From: Pseudomonas nabeulensis
Lineage (GTDB): Bacteria; Pseudomonadota; Gammaproteobacteria; Pseudomonadales; Pseudomonadaceae
Direction of reading: 5' to 3'
Length of the DNA: 45,202 nucleotides
NCBI RefSeq assembly: GCF_004682045.1
Contig: NZ_QUZT01000058.1
Location: forward strand, 1-45,202
Under the pieces are notes generated by a model that worked only from the letters and a program-made list of their open reading frames with translations, was not told the DNA's origin and made no database searches. Shown here piece by piece: positions 40,705-45,202 of this stretch (positions are counted from its first letter, which is position 1; every line of letters begins with the position of its first letter). Both the position numbers and the translations under genes were made by a program.

Positions 40705-41514
40705 TCAGGCGCGGGTTTCAGTGCGTCGACGGGCGACGGCGGCAATCACCATGACCAGTACCGACAGGCCGATCAGCAGCGTCGAGGCGACGGCGATCAC
40801 AGGCGTCAGGTCCTGGCGCAGGGTGGTCCACATTTTGACGGGAAGGGTTTGCAGGGTCGGGCTGGCCATCATCACGCTGAGCACCACTTCGTCCCACGAG
40901 ACGAGGAAGGCGAACAGCGCACCGGCGACCATCCCCGGGCGAATCGCCGGGAACGTCACCTTGAACACCGCCTGCAAGCGCGACGCGCCGCAGATCACCG
41001 CCGCGTCTTCAATCGACTGGTCGAACAGCTTCAGCGAATTGATGATCGAGATGATGGTGAACGGCAGGGCGACGATCACATGGCTGACCACAAACGCGAA
41101 CATCGTGCCGGTGTAGCCGAGCTTGAGAAACAGCGCGTACACCGCCACGGCGATGATCACCAACGGCACGATCATCGGCAGGGTGAACAACCCATACAGC
41201 AGCTCGCGCCCAGGAAAGCGCCCGCGCACCAGGGCAAACGCCGTCGGCAGGCCCAGCGCCACGGCGAACACGGTGGTCAGCACGGCCACCTTGAGGCTGG
41301 CCATCGCCGCGTTCATCCAGTCGGCATTGGAGAAGAACTGGCCGTACCATTTCAGCGTCCAGCCCGGTGGCGGAAACACCAGCCACTGGGACGAACCGAA
41401 CGACAGCAGCACGATAAACACGATCGGCAACAACAGGAACAGACCGATGAGACCGGTGGTGGTGTAGAGGCCCCAGCGCATCCTGCGGCTCATGGCATTG
41501 GGTGTCAGGAGCAT
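40705..41514 (-). CDS. ABC transporter permease (PotC-like)
   Basis: A 269-residue inner-membrane permease with about six helices. It has the cytoplasmic EAA coupling loop SIEDAAVICGASRLQAVFKVTFPAIRPG truncated in the usual PotC way. The N-terminal part begins with an Arg-rich segment and a helix near residues 15-38. It lies 6 bp after the PotB-like permease. The substrate is set by the binding protein. Confidence 0.92.
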   Translation of the reverse strand: MLLTPNAMSRRMRWGLYTTTGLIGLFLLLPIVFIVLLSFGSSQWLVFPPPGWTLKWYGQFFSNADWMNAAMASLKVAVLTTVFAVALGLPTAFALVRGRFPGRELLYGLFTLPMIVPLVIIAVAVYALFLKLGYTGTMFAFVVSHVIVALPFTIISIINSLKLFDQSIEDAAVICGASRLQAVFKVTFPAIRPGMVAGALFAFLVSWDEVVLSVMMASPTLQTLPVKMWTTLRQDLTPVIAVASTLLIGLSVLVMVIAAVARRRTETRA

Positions 41515-41520
41515 GACGGC

Positions 41521-42426
41521 TTACCTCGCGTGGCTGGCGCCAACCGGGGATTCCGGCTGGAGCTTCAGGTAGAAGTAGAACAGCACCAGCGTGATAACGA
41601 TCAGCAACGCCGCGCCGGCACTGGCCAGGCCCCAATTAAGGAACGATTGCACCTGCTGGATGATGAACTCGGGCAGCATCATGTTCTGCGCCCCGCCCAG
41701 CAGCGCCGGCGTGACGTAGTAACCGAGGGACATCACAAACACCATCAGGCCACCGGAAAACAGCCCCGGCCGACACAGCGGCAAAAACACCCGGAAGAAG
41801 TTGGTCCAGGGACTCGCACCGCAAATGGAGCCGGCTTGCAGGATCATCGGGTCGATGGCCTGCATGGTCGCCTGCAACGGCAGCACGATAAACGGGATCA
41901 TGATGTAGCTCATGCCGATCACCACGCCGGTCAGGTTGTGCACCATCTCCAGCGGCTGATCGATGATGCCCATGGCCATCAGCGCCTTGTTGATCACCCC
42001 CGAGGCTTGCAGCAATACCAGCCAGGAATAGGTGCGGGCCAGCAGGCTGGTCCACATCGACAACAGCACGATATTCAGGATCCAGCGGCCCCAGCCCCGT
42101 GGCACCAGGGTAATCGCCCAGGCCAGCGGAAAGCCCAGCAACAGGCTGAACAGGGTCACCAGGCCGGCCACCGAAAAGGTATTGAGCAACACCCGTGCAT
42201 AGGCCGAGTTGGCGAACAGTTGCTCGTAGTTACCCAGGCCCGGTGTCGGCTCCAGCACGCCGCGCAGTAACAGGCCGATCAACGGCGCGAGGAAGAACAG
42301 GCCCAGGAACAGCAGGGCCGGGATCAGGTTGCTCGAACCTTTCCAGCGCTGCATCAGTGCTTTACCCGGAACCGCGCCGGCAGCGCCCAGGGCGCTCCCG
42401 GTCGGTGTGGTTGCCGTCATTTTCAT
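41521..42426 (-). CDS. ABC transporter permease (PotB-like)
   Basis: A 301-residue inner-membrane permease with about six helices. Its EAA-type loop is MILQAGSICGASPWTNFF followed by RVFLPLCRPG. The N-terminal 30 residues are a flexible cytoplasmic leader. The start is taken at the ATG that overlaps the stop of the binding-protein gene (ATGA); ATGs at 42438 and 42420 are possible. It pairs with the PotC-like permease downstream. Confidence 0.9.
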   Translation of the reverse strand: MKMTATTPTGSALGAAGAVPGKALMQRWKGSSNLIPALLFLGLFFLAPLIGLLLRGVLEPTPGLGNYEQLFANSAYARVLLNTFSVAGLVTLFSLLLGFPLAWAITLVPRGWGRWILNIVLLSMWTSLLARTYSWLVLLQASGVINKALMAMGIIDQPLEMVHNLTGVVIGMSYIMIPFIVLPLQATMQAIDPMILQAGSICGASPWTNFFRVFLPLCRPGLFSGGLMVFVMSLGYYVTPALLGGAQNMMLPEFIIQQVQSFLNWGLASAGAALLIVITLVLFYFYLKLQPESPVGASHAR

Positions 42427-43448
42427 TTGACTAGCCATTCATTCCACCGTGTCGCAATGGCCGGACCGTTCTTGGCCCAGTAGGCGAAGTCCAGGGTGAT
42501 CTGGTCCTTGGCATACGCCGTCGGCAGGTTCGGTGCGAGGACGGAGTCCAGGCGCTGCACGCTGTCGATGTTCACCGGTGCATAAGCGGTCAGGTTGGAA
42601 AAGTCCGCCTGGCCCTTGGCGCTGCTGGCGTTGGCCAAAAACTTCATCGCCGCGGCTTTGTTCTTGCTGCCTTTAGGCACGACGAGGATGTCGGCCATGA
42701 CCAGGTTCTGTTTCCAGCTCACACCCACCGGTGCGCCGTCTTCTTGAAGGGCGTGGATGCGACCGTTCCAGAACTGGCCCATGCTGACTTCGCCGGAGGC
42801 CAGCAGTTGCTGCGACTGCGCGCCGCCGCCCCACCAGACGATGTCTTTTTTAATGGTGTCGAGTTTCTTGAAGGCGCGGTCCAGGTCCAGGGGGTAGAGC
42901 TTGTCGGCGGGAACGCCGTCGGCCAGCAGCGCCAGTTCCAGCACGCCGGGGCTTGGCCATTTGTAGAGGGCGCGTTTGCCGGGGTAGGTCTTGGTGTCGA
43001 ACAGCGCGGTCCAGTCTTGGGGTTTGCCGGCGCCGAGCTTGCCTTCGTTGTAGCCGAGCACGAAGGAGAAGAAGAACGAGCCCACACCGTGGTCGGAGAC
43101 GAAACGGGGGTCGATCTTGTCGCGCTGGATCACCGAGAAGTCGAGGGGTTCAAGCAAGCCTTCGGCGGCGGCGCGCAGGGCGAAGTCTGCCTCTACGTCC
43201 ACTACATCCCACTGCACATTGCCGCTTTCGACCATGGCCTTGAGCTTGCCATAGTCGGTGGGGCCGTCCTGCACGACGGTGATCCCGCTGGCCTTGCTGA
43301 ACGGGTCAGCCCACGCCTGCTTCTGCGCATCCTGGGTGCTGCCGCCCCAACTGACGAAATTGACGCTTTCGGCCGCCGTGGCCGCGTGGCTGGCCGTGGC
43401 CAGTAAACCCGCGAAAAGCACCGCGGTTGCACGTTTGTTCAACACCAT
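42423..43448 (-). CDS. ABC transporter periplasmic substrate-binding protein (PotD-like)
   Basis: A 341-residue periplasmic binding protein of the PotD/extracellular family 1 type. The signal peptide is MVLNKRATAVLFAGLLATAS ending near HAATA, and the mature part has ESVNFVSWGGSTQDAQKQAW, typical of putative spermidine/putrescine-type binders with broad ligands. GAGGG lies before the start. It is the first gene of the importer, and operator site 4 lies 174 bp upstream. The operator and the neighbouring monooxygenase regulon suggest a nitrogen-containing substrate; true polyamines are not proven. Confidence 0.92.
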   Translation of the reverse strand: MVLNKRATAVLFAGLLATASHAATAAESVNFVSWGGSTQDAQKQAWADPFSKASGITVVQDGPTDYGKLKAMVESGNVQWDVVDVEADFALRAAAEGLLEPLDFSVIQRDKIDPRFVSDHGVGSFFFSFVLGYNEGKLGAGKPQDWTALFDTKTYPGKRALYKWPSPGVLELALLADGVPADKLYPLDLDRAFKKLDTIKKDIVWWGGGAQSQQLLASGEVSMGQFWNGRIHALQEDGAPVGVSWKQNLVMADILVVPKGSKNKAAAMKFLANASSAKGQADFSNLTAYAPVNIDSVQRLDSVLAPNLPTAYAKDQITLDFAYWAKNGPAIATRWNEWLVK

Positions 43449-43477
43449 GTTCACGCCCTCATTTGTTTTGTTATTGA

Positions 43478-43540
43478 GCGGGCTGGGTAATGCCCGCCTA
43501 TCGGGAGCAGTAGGTAAAACGGGGCCTTTCATCAGGGCCC
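43478..43540 (-). other. Two hairpins in the leader of the ABC importer
   Basis: On the minus strand a GGGCC/GGCCC stem (43540-43522) is followed by GTTTTACC, and a GCGGGC/GCCCGC stem lies nearer the gene (about 43497-43478). The first may end transcription of ribB upstream. If the importer promoter overlaps operator site 4, both hairpins would lie in its 5' leader and could act in attenuation. Confidence 0.35.
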
Positions 43541-43621
43541 AAAAGCGACCGTGCCAAGAGCTGTTATCGGTGCTTTCCCTGGCGGGTGCACTTGGCGGAA
43601 ACCTTCGGTCTATGGAATATC

Positions 43622-43638
43622 ATATTATGGTATTCCAA
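43622..43638 (-). promoter_or_regulatory. Regulon operator site 4 (TTGGAATACCATAATAT)
   Basis: On the minus strand it is identical over 17 bases to site 3. TTGCAC lies 16 bp before its TAATAT, giving a plausible promoter for the ABC importer with the operator covering the spacer and -10 box. Confidence 0.75.
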
Positions 43639-43673
43639 ACTTTGTGCAAGCACTTTGCCTTACCGGTTATCCG

Positions 43674-44783
43674 TCATTCGGTAAAGGCAATGCTCTCCAC
43701 AACTTCAAGGTCGTAGCCGGTCAGCCCGGCGTATTTCAAGGGCGGGCCGAGGTGGCGCAGCTTGCCGACGCCCAGGTCCTGCAAGATCTGCGCCCCGGTG
43801 CCCACCTCGGAATAGATGCGCGATTGCGAGCGGCTGAACTGGCGCGGCGCCTGGGTCAACTGCGGTACGCGCTCCAGCAGCGCCTGGGAGGATTCGTGGT
43901 TGGCGAGCACCACCACCACGCCGCTGCCTTCCGCCGCCACCCGTTGCAACGCTGCCCACAGCGTCCAGTTCGACGGGCCGCTGTATTCGGCGCCCACCAG
44001 GTCGCGCAGCGGGTCGATCACATGCACGCGCACCAATGCCGGCTCATCGCGGCGCAACTGGCCCATCACCATGGCCATGTGCACGCCGCCGTCGATGCGG
44101 TCTTCAAAGGTGATCAGGCGGAACGTGCCGTGCACCGTCGGCAGGTCGCGCTCGCCAATGCGCACCACGGTGCGTTCGGTGCTGAGGCGGTAGTGGATCA
44201 GGTCGGCGATGGTGCCGATCTTGATGCCGTGCTTGCGTGCGAACACTTCCAGGTCGGGGCGGCGGGCCATGGTGCCGTCATCGTTCATCACTTCCACGAT
44301 CACCGACGCCGGCGTGTGCCCGGCCAGGCGCGCCAGGTCGCAGCCGGCTTCGGTGTGCCCGGCGCGGGTGAGTACGCCACCGTCCTTGGCACGCAAGGGG
44401 AAGATGTGGCCAGGCTGCACAATGTCCGCAGGGCCGGCGTCGGGATCAACCGCTGCGGCGACTGTACGCGCCCGGTCTGCGGCGGAAATGCCGGTGGTCA
44501 CGCCGGTGGCGGCTTCGATGGATACGGTAAAGGCGGTGCTGAACACGCTGCCATTACTCGGCACCATTTGCTCCAGGCCCAGGCGCTGGCAGTGTTCATC
44601 GGTGAGGGTCAGGCAGATCAGCCCACGGGCTTCGCGCGCCATAAAGCTGATAGCCTCGGCGGTGCAGCACGCAGCGGGCAGCAACAGGTCGCCTTCGTTT
44701 TCGCGGTCTTCATCGTCCACCAGCAGCACCATCTTGCCCTGGCGGTAGTCTTCGATGATTTCTGCGATGCTGTTGAAGCTCAT
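43674..44783 (-). CDS. ribB: 3,4-dihydroxy-2-butanone-4-phosphate synthase with degenerate GTP cyclohydrolase II domain (RibB paralogue)
   Basis: A 369-residue two-domain protein. The N-terminal RibB domain (about residues 1-205) is complete: DDEDRENEGDLLLPA binds the metal and substrate, and RPGHIFPL and TRAGHTEAGCDLARL follow. It makes dihydroxybutanone phosphate for riboflavin from ribulose 5-phosphate. The C-terminal RibA-like domain has lost the zinc-cysteine sequence (SxCxTGDxFGSxRCDC is replaced by VIDPLRDLVGAEYSGPSNW), so cyclohydrolase activity is unlikely. The start is at MSFNSIAE; an upstream in-frame ATG falls in operator site 5. Under the shared operator, it probably raises flavin supply for the FMN-dependent oxygenase pair. 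Confidence 0.92.
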   Translation of the reverse strand: MSFNSIAEIIEDYRQGKMVLLVDDEDRENEGDLLLPAACCTAEAISFMAREARGLICLTLTDEHCQRLGLEQMVPSNGSVFSTAFTVSIEAATGVTTGISAADRARTVAAAVDPDAGPADIVQPGHIFPLRAKDGGVLTRAGHTEAGCDLARLAGHTPASVIVEVMNDDGTMARRPDLEVFARKHGIKIGTIADLIHYRLSTERTVVRIGERDLPTVHGTFRLITFEDRIDGGVHMAMVMGQLRRDEPALVRVHVIDPLRDLVGAEYSGPSNWTLWAALQRVAAEGSGVVVVLANHESSQALLERVPQLTQAPRQFSRSQSRIYSEVGTGAQILQDLGVGKLRHLGPPLKYAGLTGYDLEVVESIAFTE

Positions 44784-44811
44784 AGTGGGGTGCTCGATTT
44801 GTTGGTTGTAT

Positions 44812-44828
44812 GTATTATGGTATACCAC
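44812..44828 (-). promoter_or_regulatory. Regulon operator site 5 (GTGGTATACCATAATAC)
   Basis: On the minus strand it matches site 1 at 16 of 17 positions, including the palindrome TGGTATACCA. It lies in the 70-bp gap between divergent ribB and the DUF1330 gene and could control both. Confidence 0.75.
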
Positions 44829-44853
44829 AAAATTTGAAGAAGAGGATGTCCCG

Positions 44854-45147
44854 ATGAAGGCTTACTGGATTGCCCATGTGGATGTGACGGATGCCGAGCA
44901 GTACACGCAGTACACCAGCCGCGCACCGGCGGCGTTTGCCAAATATGGCGCGCGGTTTTTGGCCAGGGGCGGGCGTAGCGAAGCGCTGGAAGGCGGGCCG
45001 GCACGCCAGCGCAATGTGGTGATCGAGTTTGATAGCTATGAGCAGGCGGTGGCGTGTTATGAGTCGGCTGAGTATCAGGACGCCAAGGCCCATCGTGAAG
45101 GGGTAGGGCAGGCACAGATCATTATTGTGGAAGGATTGGCGCCGTAG
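44854..45147 (+). CDS. DUF1330 family protein
   Basis: A 97-residue soluble protein with a ferredoxin-like (dimeric alpha/beta barrel) pattern. It starts MKAYWIAHVDVTDAEQYTQY, has the mid segment FLARGGRSEALEG and ends with QAQIIIVEGL, the usual DUF1330 form and length. Family members have no settled function; some resemble small monooxygenase or muconolactone isomerase-like folds. The start at MKAYW has GAGGA upstream; longer in-frame starts would cross the operator. It diverges from ribB across operator site 5, so it belongs to the same putative regulon. Confidence 0.88.
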   Translation: MKAYWIAHVDVTDAEQYTQYTSRAPAAFAKYGARFLARGGRSEALEGGPARQRNVVIEFDSYEQAVACYESAEYQDAKAHREGVGQAQIIIVEGLAP

Positions 45148-45171
45148 ATTTCCCAGGCCGATCGCAGGTCG

Positions 45172-45202
45172 AAATGTGGGAGGGGGCTTGCCCTAATGCC
45201 AG
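45172..45202. repeat. REPIN-like palindrome, class I (cut by window end)
   Basis: The left arm GAAATGTGGGAGGGGGCTTG matches the other class I copies. The last 21 bases are the reverse complement of the first 21 bases of the window. It lies 25 bp after the DUF1330 stop. Confidence 0.75.

Noticed and set aside
39533..43448. Naming the importer potABCD or spermidine-specific
   Set aside because: The family covers many ligands, and the operator links it to an unrelated catabolic set; substrate cannot be read from these sequences.
44784..44853. FMN riboswitch upstream of ribB
   Set aside because: The gap to the divergent gene is only 70 bp and is largely operator and promoter; none of the conserved RFN element helices fits.
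1..45202. CRISPR array, tRNA, rRNA, insertion sequence or prophage genes
   Set aside because: The only repeats seen are palindromic REPIN-like elements with unequal spacing. No transposase, integrase or phage structural protein and no tRNA cloverleaf was recognised.

Overview
The window looks like chromosomal DNA of a Pseudomonas of the P. fluorescens group. The grounds are high GC with G/C-ending codons, the typical P. fluorescens REPIN palindromes between genes, and Pseudomonas-type gene sets (periplasmic PQQ glucose dehydrogenase with OprB porin, xylFGH-xylA-xylR without xylB, tarD-dctA). I call 40 protein genes and no rRNA, tRNA, CRISPR array, transposase or prophage. It is an accessory catabolic region made of consecutive uptake-plus-degradation modules.

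Layout. 0.1-2.7 kb: an aldehyde dehydrogenase diverging from a DyP-type peroxidase. 2.8-9.3 kb: xylose module, xylA-xylF-xylG-xylH against divergent xylR. 9.4-12.9 kb: D-tartrate module, tarD-dctA with a divergent LysR regulator. 13.0-19.8 kb: a probable C4 sugar or polyol (erythritol/threitol/erythrulose) module with a SorC-family regulator, ABC ATPase and permease, SDR dehydrogenase, DhaK-DhaL kinase and divergent RpiB isomerase. 19.8-23.6 kb: OprB porin and glucose dehydrogenase. 23.8-25.4 kb: a small operon of DUF1810, a membrane protein and a sirtuin. 25.6-31.2 kb: LLM flavin monooxygenase, chemoreceptor, flavin reductase and NCS1 permease. 31.4-32.7 kb: a putative glycine-rich toxin with a membrane immunity partner. 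32.7-39.4 kb: XRE-cupin regulator, then glnT-glxB-glxC-glxD-amt behind a sigma-54 promoter. 39.5-45.1 kb: a polyamine-type ABC importer, a RibB paralogue and a DUF1330 protein.

The most interesting observation is a conserved 17-bp site, TTGGWATACCATAATAY, found five times. The sites lie only in front of the LLM monooxygenase/chemoreceptor pair, the flavin reductase/NCS1 permease pair (two sites), the ABC importer, and the ribB/DUF1330 pair. They tie genes 18 kb apart into one likely GntR-type regulon: two importers, a chemoreceptor with an amino-acid-type dCache motif, a flavin-dependent oxygenase with its reductase, and extra flavin synthesis. I infer an inducible pathway for an amine- or N-heterocycle-like compound; the substrate is unknown. 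Between the two halves lies a glutamine-synthetase-like gene whose ammonium-site Glu is replaced by Trp, followed by homologues of N-methylglutamate synthase subunits. That could handle the released amine, but this link is speculative.

Class I REPINs occur at every convergent gene pair with a gap of at least 100 bp, and partial copies form both window ends. Two copies of a second palindrome family sit inside the xyl and glx-amt operons.
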